From Bugulina stolonifera (Eukaryota; Bryozoa; Gymnolaemata; Cheilostomatida; Bugulidae): a stretch of DNA of 64,000 nt. A model generated the notes under the pieces. That model saw only the letters and a program-made list of their open reading frames with translations. It did no database searches and was not told the DNA's origin. Position numbers and translations under genes: made by a program. Positions within the stretch are counted from its first letter, which is position 1; each line of letters opens with the position of its first letter. Below, one piece after another: positions 1 through 10,400 of this stretch. Location: contig OW285193.1 of assembly GCA_935421135.1 (NCBI GenBank), positions 6,628,496-6,692,495 of the forward strand, given 5' to 3'.

Positions 1-337
1 CAAGTTTGAAACGCTGAGATCCATGGTTGGAATTTGTGGGAGGAGCATAGAAGTTTGTTTGGAGCCACTCATGCTACCGTAATATACTTTGCATGTACAT
101 GTTCTATTCGTTGACATTCATCAAATTGTGTTTACATGTACATGGTATGAACTTCATTTGTGAGGTTATTTTTATTTTCAAAGCCTACAGTCTAGGTTTG
201 CAATTGTGTTGAAATTGGAGCACCTAGGACAGTTGGCAAGTATGATTATTGCAATAACTGATTTATGCTGTTTCATGTACACCGAGTACATTCTATTGAC
301 TTAGCACAACAGTTTCCGCTGCTGTTCAGAAGCTAAA
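1..337. other. Upstream region, no gene seen
   Basis: AT-rich sequence before the first start codon. No convincing exon, TATA box or repeat is visible apart from scattered ATGTACATG words. It probably holds the promoter and 5' UTR of the gene starting at 338. Confidence 0.4.
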
Positions 338-2532
338 ATGGCTGACAAAAACATTCGTTTTCTCCAAGAAATCGATGTTTATGACTCTGGAGGTCATGTA
401 GTCTGTGTGGCTCAGTTTGAAGACGGAAGTCTGAGAGTGTTGGCTTGTGGTCAACGATTTTGTGGCAGGTGCAACGGTAAGCAGAGCCAACAAAGTACGA
501 ATTGTAACCAGGGACACCGTCAATGATTTTCATGTACACGGATATGTATATCTCAAAATAAAAAAATATTTACCTATAAGCACGCTCTTTCTTGTAGGTA
601 AAAGTAAGATAAAAACTCCAAATGAAGGTATCAACTTTATCTTTACAGAAAGTACTTTTCTACAAGCTCTCTGTAATTTTAGAAGACATTTTGGTTATAA
701 GAAAAAGAAGCGTTAATGACCCTTGTCTTGCCTGTGGCAAAGTTTGTTCTGACCAACAGAGGTTTAATGTTGTTTCGGCTGAGAAAGCTAGAAGAGCGGA
801 AAGAGATTCATGGTTAGCACATGGTAAGTTGTGAGACTACACCTGCCTTACAATTGTTTGATGGTACAATGTACATAGGATGGCTGCTGCACAGAATTTG
901 CTAAAATGATTGTTATTTTAAAAAATTTCAATTACAGACATACATGTGCTAACAGGCCATGATATAATCATGAAAACTTTAATTATTTGTAGGCAAGATT
1001 ATTAAATTTTTGACTTTTTAGATAGTCGGTTGTTGGTAACAGGTGAGATAGTTAGTAAACCATGAAATCAATATGTGCCTATGTGGTGTTAGGAAAATGT
1101 AATGTTAGCAGAGTTGTTTACTCGTATTGCTAAACAATATTGTTTACTCAAGTACACTTAGTAGCAAAAGAGCAGGTGGCTTGCTGAATTTATCAGTGGC
1201 CAGCCTTTTCTCCACCCTTTAATTCGCAATTGAACATAATATACTGCAAAAAAAGAGGCTAATTTATGAACTATTCCCAGCCGCCATGAGCCATGAGCCA
1301 ACTGTCTAAATCGTATTACATGTACAGCTGTTGATATTTTGAAAGGTAACCTTTTTCCGGATGTTAAACCTGAGCAACAGCAGGGAAACCATACCTCACA
1401 AGAAAAAACAGGAGTATCTGGAGCCAGTAGTATTAGTGTGGTTAATGTAGCATCATCTGACATTACAAATAACATTGACAACTCAAAGCAACATGCAAGA
1501 CCAGAAGAGCAGGAACAATGCGCTGGACATCAACGGCATGAACTTTCAAGCCCAGGAAACGGAATGGGCAACGTTAATGCCATTAATATTGGAGCAGCTC
1601 ACAGCAGAGAAAGCATCAGAGAATTGAAGCAAAATTCACCAAACCAAGGTGACTGGGAGCCCGAACATCAGCAGAACACACAATCAAGGCGAAGTGGTGG
1701 AGAAGGAGGAGGAGTTGGCAACTTTAACATTAATATTGGATCTCTTCACAGCACACCCAGCACAGGAAAATTAGAGCGTCTTGCACCATCGGAGGAAGAC
1801 AACCAATCAGAGCGTCTCGAACCATCAGGGGAAGACAACCAATCAGAGCGTCTTGGTCTATTAGGGGAAGACAACCAATCAGAGCGTCTTGGTCTATTAG
1901 GGGAAGACAACCAATCAGAGCGTCATGAACCATTGGGGGAAGACAACCAATCAGAGCATCTTGAACCATCAGGGGAAGACAACCAATCAGAGCGTCTTGG
2001 TCTATTAGGGGAAGACAACCAATCAGAGCGTCATGAACCATTGGGGGAAGACAACCAATCAGAGCATCTTGAACCATCAGGGGAAGACAACCAATCAGAG
2101 CGTCTTGGTCTATTAGGGGAAGACAACCAATCAGAGCGTCATGAACCATTGGGGGAAGACAACCAATCAGAGCATCTTGAACCATCAGGGGAAGACAACC
2201 AATCAGAGCATCTTGAACCATCAGGGGAAGAGTGTGTCCATCGACACGGCACAGAAAGTACTGCTTCTGCTAACGATGGCAATGGAATTTCATGTTCAGT
2301 AACAGAGCTATGGAATAGAATATCATCACAAGAAGTAGTATTGAAGTTGGTTTCACTCATAGTAGCTATGCTTGTGGTGACTACAGTTTCTGCTCCACTG
2401 AGCGTTGTTACATGTAAATTTGCAGCAGTTGTCACAGGTGCTATGCCATTTGTTGGAGCAGTGACTGCATGTTTTGTACCAATGATTCCAGTGGTCTGGC
2501 TATTTCACAGAAGTTACATGTGTGTGATGTAG
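338..2532 (+). CDS. Degenerate RING-like protein with 12-residue repeats and hydrophobic C-terminus
   Basis: The model has exons 338-476, 683-823, an optional 21-nt microexon 1022-1042, and 1328-2532; all joins are phase 1 and it encodes 501 residues. Exons 1 and 2 align with the RING of the gene at 15845 with nearly the same spacing and the same phase-1 intron inside the domain. Cys23, Cys37, Cys42, Cys45, Cys61 and Cys64 sit at ligand positions, but the second Cys is Gln26 and the His is Gln39, so normal cross-brace zinc binding and E3 activity are doubtful. Exon 4 encodes three Gly-Asn-rich stretches with NINIGS-like cores, about 13 copies of an acidic 12-residue repeat, and about 70 mostly hydrophobic residues that could be two membrane segments. 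The first and last exons are well supported. Exon 2 rests on its alignment to the paralogue. The microexon is weak, and skipping it keeps the frame. Confidence 0.7.
1771..2231 (+). repeat. 36-bp coding minisatellite (12-residue repeat)
   Basis: About 12.8 units of 36 bp in frame, each carrying the core GEDNQSER or GEDNQSEH followed by LEPS, LGLL or HEPL. The order GLL, HEPL, HLEPS recurs three times, giving a 108-bp higher-order unit. The opposite strand is also open through the array, but that is a by-product of the repeat. Confidence 0.95.
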
Positions 2533-2576
2533 TTGACCAGCTGTAATCAGGTTATAATGATGAGCTCTGCATATTA

Positions 2577-2661
2577 CATGTTGACATGTACCTACATGTA
2601 CCTACATGTTCATGTGCCTACATGTAGGTACATGTACCAACATGTACCTACATGTACATGT
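2577..2661. repeat. TACATG-rich imperfect palindrome
   Basis: Short CCTACATGTA and TACATGT units in both orientations just after the stop at 2532. The block could fold into hairpins. The 90-codon open frame across it is low-complexity and probably not coding. Confidence 0.7.
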
Positions 2662-4645
2662 ATGTCCTCCATTGCTCTCCTAACTAATCATGTATGCAAA
2701 CCTATTAATACATGTATATCAATGGCTGAATGTAAACATGGCGCACAACGTGTATTTGCCCGTAATATTTTAGACCTACATTTTTGTTTAACACATATAT
2801 TTTAAACTGCATGTCACAAATTCTGATATACTGCATGTTATACCAACTATTACATTTCTTTTAACTATATGAATACTACATACTGCATAATATTACAATG
2901 AACAAGAAAGGAGACTGCAGCAGCATATATTTAGCTGCACTACACTACCTGAATACCTTTTCCTTGAAGGGATTATTGTATTTTATAATGATTATTATAT
3001 AAGTTTGCTGCTTTACCTTAATTACTAGACTGTTTACTGCTACTTGCTTTGTGTGGTATATTTGACAATATATCACCTATATTGAGAGAAAAACGGTTTT
3101 GTATGGACCAGAAAATTTTTTGTTGAAAAGCCAATATTATTGAGGAAATAACTTTGTGTGTCTATTTCTATATAATCATCTGCTTCAGCTACCTAATAGA
3201 TGTATATGCATGTACCTACAGCATTCTCACTGCAGCTACTAGTTGATGAATCATGTAAAAGCCTCCTAATTTATTGCCACCTAAATTCTATTAACTGTAG
3301 CTAATTCTAATATCATTTACTCATGCAAAACAATATTACTGTCCATTAAATTATCTCATATCTTTTCCTTTAAAGATGATGATATTAACTTCAGAATTGT
3401 TATCAAAATGTATTACAAGACTGAAGCTCACAAGTACAAGTATACATCTGCACTGTTAGTACCACGTTTCCAATGAAACAGTGGTGGCTGCGAAGATAAA
3501 CAAAAGTTACAATGGCTACAAGCATTGTGATGCAGTTTGTAACCTCACACTTTGCAATACAACAAAGTAATTTGTTGCTTTCAATGTTATCTCCATGGTG
3601 CACTGCTTCAACCTTTAAATGGGTACTGAAATGGCTTAAACGTTATAATGGAGTGGAACTTTCCATACTGTTGTAACAACAAAGGCGTTTATTAATGAGC
3701 ATTCCTCACAACACCTGATCTGCATTCTGCAGAGTTAATTAATTCCCTCACCTTTCAATTTTCAACTACCCAACTACCAAAAAGCAATACAATTCGGATC
3801 TACCAGCTAATAAATGGTGTTATATTTATATACAAGTCATTTAATGTATGTGAAGAAAAAAAAACATTTGCTGTGTAATAAAAACTAAATTGTCTAGTTT
3901 GTATTTGCTGTTTTGCAATCTACAGAGAGTGTAGCAAATTTCTAGAGTGCTAATTAAATGATTTTATGCTGTTTTGTTGTGCCATTCTTTCTTGCAGTTA
4001 TTTTCTGTGCTATGAATACCTTTGTGGGACAATTTTTATAATTCTATGTGTTACATGTAGTAGTTGCTGTGTAGATAGATGTAGGCTACTCACCTATTAA
4101 ACTACACTGAAATAGTCAAGTAATTTACTATTATGAAAGTTGATGCAAAAATATACAATGCAGTACTACAAGTGATGATTTACTGTGCCAAGCTACCCCC
4201 CAATAATATGCACATGCACTCAGAATAGAATGTATAATATATTACATTTCCGTGGAGCAAATGAGGTGGTTACACTGTACCATGGTCAGAGCTATTGATC
4301 GTAATTGGAAGTTGTCCACCCTTATTGTAGCTAAACAAAATAAGGAAGGACAACTTCTAATTATAACCAACAGCTGCAGTAGTTAGCTAATGGGAGGTGC
4401 CCTTGATTGGTACCACCAATAACACTAGATTCATCACAAAGCACACTATCCAGCACATTTCAGACGCCTAGTGTGATTAATTTCTGTCAGTTTGTTTATT
4501 ACTGCTATGTTGACGCCAATGATGAATAAATCCATTTAAAACATGGCTTAAACTTATAAATAGAGAAGCTCAAAAATATTATTATTTTCCCTTGACATAC
4601 TGTATGCTACCTGTAGACCTTTGTACATCAATATAGTAACAGTAT
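2662..4645. other. Intergenic, no gene recognised
   Basis: AT-rich DNA with only short open frames. It should contain the 3' UTR of the 338-2532 gene. No TE protein or structured repeat was recognised. Confidence 0.4.
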
Positions 4646-4647
4646 GA

Positions 4648-4883
4648 GGTGTCTTCGCGACCTCTAGGGCCAGAAAAGTGTGATAGTTAGTGTCTCCGGG
4701 ACCTAAATTTCGGGCACAGGCCAAAGAAAGTCCCCATTTTTGTGCTTAAAACCCAATGATCTTAGAAGGGTTTCGTCCGGCCAAGCAAAATCCCAGGCCA
4801 ATGTCCCTTCTGGCCTAGGCTGGACGGCCATCTTGTGATTTTATTTGTGACCCTGGTCCGTCCAAGAGGCTGCAAAGACACTA
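4648..4883. mobile_element. MITE with GTGTCTT terminal inverted repeats
   Basis: The left end reads GTGTCTTCGCGACCTCT. The right end, reverse-complemented, reads GTGTCTTTGCAGCCTCT. A homologous copy in the opposite orientation starts at 60057 and shares the CACAAGATGGCCG block. It is non-coding and too short to be autonomous. Confidence 0.6.
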
Positions 4884-5246
4884 AGTGCACATTGTAGTTC
4901 AATAAGCTCTACGTGCATGTACATGTACATCCGGTGGCCAGAGGGGTCCATTTTTATTAAAATCATTGTGAGCTGCAATATACTGTTTGGTGACATAATT
5001 AATATCATACTGTACAGGGCTGCAGTCTTCTATACAACCATGTGGCCAAACCGCCCCAAATTTTGGTATAGCTAAGTCGCAGATATGGAATGTCAAGCAT
5101 ATTTCTTTAAAAGAGCTTACCAAACTTTCAAACATTCATTGCTGAAAGGGCTGAAAACATGATCTACAATGGAAGAGAAACATTTTAAGTACACTTGACT
5201 GTTGTGGCAGAACAATGGTATATTGTATGCGTTTTTCCCACCAAAG

Positions 5247-5366
5247 TTGTCCGTGTAACTTGTGGAAATCCAGACATCATTAGCTGAGGAGATAACTCTT
5301 GCATAACATTGACTGCAAGTATGATGTGATAACTAGTGAATGAGATGGTATATTTCATTATAAACA
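5247..5366 (+). pseudogene. Decayed Ig-like exon copy
   Basis: It matches the open segment at 28045-28193, starting after the same CCCACCAAAG acceptor-like sequence with a VTCG(N/K)PDII motif. Here TGG has become an in-frame TGA at 5285, and later indels destroy the frame. Similarity continues non-coding to about 5600, so a block of several hundred bases was duplicated, lying upstream of the gene at 7433 here and of the gene at 30983 in the other copy. Confidence 0.5.
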
Positions 5367-5740
5367 TAGAAGTTCATAAACAGGTACAGTGTCATGCATG
5401 GACTCTGATGTTAGCTAATGCAGTAGATAATAACAAAATATGTACTGATAACATCTACATTATGTGAGTGATGCTATATCACAAAGTGTTGCAGTAACAA
5501 GAATTACATGGATATACATGTAATTCCTAAAAGTGAATAGACTTCTCAATAACCATGGCTTAACATAAAGTAGATGCGAGGGCACACACTCTTTGGAGGA
5601 TAGATGAAGCACATCAAGGTGAAACTGATTTATACGTACATGTACACAGCAAAAATCCTTTGACTCGGAAAATTTTGGTAGGGGAAGTTTTATTTAGTGC
5701 ACCAAGTATGCCAAGTTTGTTAAAAGGAACTGAGCAATAA

Positions 5741-5857
5741 TAGGCGTATTTCGAAACTGTACTGGCCTTCATATAGGACTGCTCTAACTATCTGAATACA
5801 ACTTGAGCGTTCAGGCGTGACTCTTGCATTATAGCTAGCACTATATTATTGCTCAGT
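5741..5857 (+). mobile_element. Truncated TAGGCGTATT MITE
   Basis: It begins TAGGCGTATTTCGAAACTG and shares TTGAGCGTTCAGGCGTGACT with the full copy at 42088-42341. The other terminal repeat is missing. It is flanked by inverted 20-bp arms (5718-5738 and 5850-5872) based on TTAAAAGGAACTGAGC. Confidence 0.6.
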
Positions 5858-6474
5858 TCCTTTTAACAAAATTGCTCAGTGGGCTTTGGCTAATTAGATA
5901 AGAATTGATTAAGCCAATCAAGTACAAGTAAGTGTGACTGTGCAATGTACATTGTAGTTCAAGTTGTCAGTTTCCCTTTACTACAGTCTGTGAAGTAGGA
6001 AAATCCATCAAAACACTTTGGCAGTTATCCATTTTGCGAATCCAATCAGTTAGTTGATCTGATCCTTCTATTGTGTATCTACATCAGATAGTAATATTAT
6101 AGCCGATCAACAAATGAGCATTCTGTTGTGTGATCATACTACATTATAACAAACATGTACATGTTATAACAAAACAGAGTATCAATATTTAACAGAAATC
6201 AGCCCTTAGTATCTGTGCTAACTGACGATTACACCCCAACGGATATGTATACATTCTTTCTGGTATGTCTAATTGTCTATAGCTCTATTATATTTATCTA
6301 TACATTAGTGTGTACACCAGTTTTGCAACCTGTTGTGCGATATCTTAATCTATGTTGCCCTATTAAAAGTCTACTGAATAAATGATGTTATGTTTTCTCT
6401 AATTCTCTGCTACTTTCACTCATGTGGCAGATGTGTATTCAATTCACACCCTTATAAGTCACTACATAATACAT

Positions 6475-6488
6475 ATGCATATATACAT

Positions 6489-6527
<39 letters not shown>

Positions 6528-6537
6528 ATACATATAC
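6475..6537. repeat. ATACAT/CATATA microsatellite
   Basis: Simple tandem CATATA/ACATAT sequence inside the duplicated upstream block. Confidence 0.85.
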
Positions 6538-7432
6538 CATTATGTTTAAATTAGTGCGTGTAACCTACTCCATTGCCTCATATTCTATAGCTTAACTACC
6601 ATATCATATTTGTCATGTTTTACATCCAATGTCATATCCGACAGATAGATGAAGCACATTAAGGTGAAACTGATTTATATGTATAACAGTGTACATATAC
6701 ACAGCAAAAATCCTTCTCTTGGAAAATTTTGGTAGGGGAAGTTTTATTTAGTGCCAAGTTTGTTAAAAGGAACTGAGCAACAATATGTCATATGCATATT
6801 ATTATTATCATCCCATGCATATATGTACACGTACGGTGTATATAACTGTGCATGTAGCATTGAGGGGAAGGCAGACATGAGTAGACATCAAGGATCTGAA
6901 TGTAGCCATCGGTATAGATATACAGATAGATCACTGGTTAAAAGGCGCTCGAGGACTGAGCGGTGAGATAGTAGGTGCCTCAAGGGCGAGGCAGTAATTG
7001 CTGAACCACCTTTTGCTCACTTTGCAGGCGCATTGAATCCTGCGGTACAAAGGCTCAGTGGCTACTAGACAACAGCAGGATTTGAACACAGAATTGTCAG
7101 TGCTGAGCCACCTCTCAAAGACTAGTCTCACGGGCAATCTGGTGCTCAGTAGGCTTTTAATAATTGGATAAGAATTCAGCCAATCAAGTACAAGTAAGTG
7201 TGACTGTACAATGTACATGTAGTTCAAGTTGTCAGTTTCCCTTTACTTCAGTCTGTGCAGTAGGAAAATCCATCACAACACTTCTGGTTTAAAAATTGTA
7301 CATATATTGTATATATATAATGTAGATACAATCTATATATACGTCTAATATACATGTATATATCTATACGTGTATATAATGCAAACCTGTCAATAATCAC
7401 AGTTTACAGATGCTGATTTGAATTCAAGGAGA

Positions 7433-10400
7433 ATGGGTTCCCAGGAAAGTAAAAGACAACAACAAACAGCCTCATCTTATGAAACTCAAGGCAAGATTTA
7501 TATGGCAATATTATTCACATGGGCCCAATAGGTATATTTGCTATGACAGTTTTATTATAAAAGAGTTCAAGGACAACAGAGAGTCACAGGATGGCGTTAC
7601 TGTTGTGAGTTTCTAACCCTGGTCTTTAGAAGGGAAGATTTGTCCACTTTGTAGCCACTAGTGAGTTATTAGTTAGACAGTGAAGTTATGGACTTGCATG
7701 TCTGTGAACTAGTAATAAAAGTTGCCAGCCTTATATAGCACATACACGTATTGTAATGTTTTGCTGAGTATCACACGGGTGCTGATGATGCGAGTGTGGG
7801 AAGAGCCTAGGAGTGGTCAGCTAGACTATTCTTCCTCAATAGATATAGAGTGAACAGTACTTGTGATTATTAACGTGCATGGCCCATAGACCCGAGTCAA
7901 TGCTTAGAAAGACGCTGAAAGAGTGTGTTCCATGGGCGGATTTACTGTAGGTCGCCAGGGTCTTGCGACCCCCCTTTTATTTTGCTGAAAAATTTGAAAT
8001 TGATTGACTTTTGGCCATATCCAAAGAATTTTTTCATTTAGAAAGTTATTTTATGGAGGTCGCCATGGTTTTTATACATGTATTTACTTATTAGGATTGC
8101 GGTGAATATAGCTTGAGCTTCATGTTCATGCATATATCTCTTACGTACATAAGCACAGTCGATGGATTGTTCTATGATTAATAAACCACTTCTAGGCGTT
8201 CTTGCTAAATGTAAATTCAACGTTTGATTGACTAAACCACTACATGGATTGGTGATTGCATAAAAATTAAAATAATTCTACATGTACATTGTAGTTATAA
8301 TATTATAATATCACTTCTGCAATTTAAAATCTTAGATCTTTTTTTAAAAATACTAGTAAGGTTCAAATTATTGTTCCTTCATCAGATTTAGTAAATGAAA
8401 GTATTTGTCTTTGTTTTAGCTACTGATTCTAGTGCATAACTCTATTATAAATACGACTAATTTTGAGTTTTGTAGTTCTTTTAAATTATGCGAATGAGGG
8501 AGTTGACCTTGTTAGTGGGTGACTACTCTGAACTGTGCAAATATAAGGAGCCTCGTTTTTGAAATGAATCAGAGTTGGTATCGCATTCAACAAGGGTTTG
8601 TGGCATCATAAGGTACACAGTGAATAAGTTTATTGATGAATAAGTATGAGTGAATAAGCACTTGATTCACAGGGCTTGCTATTGATCCCGACTCTTTCCA
8701 GGCCAGCATAACTTTCTGCCTCCATTGTTTAACAGCACAAAGAAACCCAACACAAAGAAACCAACACAAAGAAAGCCAACACAAAGAAGCCCAACACAAA
8801 GAAACCCAACACAAAGAAACCTTTTCATTTTTTAGTCCTTAGTTTCAAGGTTTTTTGGTCTCTATGAAGCCTAAAAAACTTTGGCAGCTGGGGTTCCATC
8901 TGGGAACCTGTTGGGGGCGGGGCTTACAGCACCCCCAGATCTCCCTGCTGATGGTCTGGGACACTTCGCGCCTTCGGTTCAGGTGCTGCACACCTTCGAT
9001 AAATCTTCTTGGAGAGCAGGAGACCCCCTTTCTGAAAGCTGAAAATCTGCCCCCGTGTTCTATCGTAGTAGATAGTTTGGGCTACACGGTTCGATGGGAC
9101 CTAGAGCGGGAACTGGCTTTGATATGGAAGAAGGCTAGACTGAACATACTCTTTCAACTCTTTCTGAGCACAGCATTGAGCCTATGGCCCTTACACATGA
9201 ATAAGCTACCAACACTGTTCACTCTTTAAGTAATGCTGGAAGCACAGTCTAGTCGACCACTCCCAGGTGCTTCCCACACTCATACCATTGGTACCCGTGT
9301 GATTAAAGCACGAAAACATTACATAACATGCTAATTGAACTGTATGTAGGTGGTGCAGCATTTGCTAAATCCTTCACTCATTTGAAAAGGTCATAGAAGC
9401 AGCTCACCGAAACCATCCTTATGTTCTGCTAGCATAGACTCTTGTCCATCGCTGAAAACACCTTGCCCAGCTACTGTATTTTGGTACCCCACACTCTTTG
9501 TTGTCGAATGATGGGCCAAAGTCATTCTAATTAGACCAAATTTCTCGGTGGCAGCTCTAATGCTCATCTTGTCTTGGTTAACAAGGTGCTCTGCTAGAGA
9601 CCACTGCAGCCCTTCTGTTATGTGACTTCTCTCAGATTCTTTAATCGTAATTGCGTAGAATTTTGCTCAAGCAAAAACTAATGCAGGTTTTCAGTGTAAT
9701 ATGGGCAATGACAGTCACTACTCACGACAACAATTTTATTTTATAGTTATACTTTAGACTTCGTTGAAATTTAAAACAATTACATCAGTGTCATTATATT
9801 TTATTACTGAAATAGTGCAATAGGTAAAACAACAAATAATTAAAAATTTAATTTAAATACTGAGCAAGTTTTGCTACATGGGGCAAGTTGTGCTATGATA
9901 CAATTTGCCCAAATTATGTTTTTAAATGACATTTAGCAGTGAGAAAAACATTTTTCTCTGATTATAATAATATAGAACTAAAGATGATCATGTGCTGATG
10001 CTACAATGTAAGTATTACATACCCTTTGTTGATCAAATAATTCAAATCAAAAGTTAGGGTTTGAAATTTAATTTTCACTGAAAATTTTTCTGCTTACCAT
10101 GTACATGTACAAGTACGTGTAGTTGAAAACTTTAAATTTCCAAGGAAGATGGCTGAAACTCTTTGTTTATTGCATGTGAGTGAGATTAACTCACTCACAT
10201 ATACATGTAATTACATGTAATTATAGGGTCTAAAGGGCACTGGCACAACTTTGGTGCGTAAATATTTGTATATTAGTAGGCGAACAGGAGAGAAATAAAA
10301 ACAGGGATACAGAATGCTTTCAAATACAGTAATAAACAATTTTTACAACATAAGCAGAATACATGTATACTGTATGCGTGTAGACAACTCAAGCAAGAAG

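Larger units (their letters stand above)
5598..7290 (+). repeat. Direct duplication upstream of the gene at 7433
   Basis: Two stretches of 5598-6035 recur in the same order at 6645-7290. One begins GATAGATGAAGCACAT and runs to GGAACTGAGCAA. The other contains CAATCAAGTACAAGTAAGTG and ends near GTAGGAAAATCCATCA. Between the two stretches the copies differ: the first holds a TA-type MITE fragment. The second copy ends about 140 bases before the start codon at 7433 and may contribute promoter sequence. Confidence 0.75.
7755..9330. mobile_element. Repeat with inverted arms, split by a nested element
   Basis: The forward arm (7755-7928) starts GTAATGTTTTGC and contains CACACGGGT and GGAGTGGTC. 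The reverse complement of about 9140-9330 shows the same order. A middle part at 9057-9150 matches 29740-29815. The arms are separated by the nested element 7931-9055. Related copies lie at 12530, 29560, 30300, 43285 and 45140. It may be a foldback/MITE or solo-LTR family; the sequence does not settle which. Confidence 0.55.

Noticed and set aside
1730..2221. 163-codon minus-strand open frame of repeated DALIGCLP units
   Set aside because: It is the antisense of the 36-bp coding minisatellite of the plus-strand gene; the repeat keeps both strands open.
2533..2805. 90-codon frame rich in Tyr, Met and Thr
   Set aside because: Mostly translation of TACATG repeats directly after the stop of the upstream gene.
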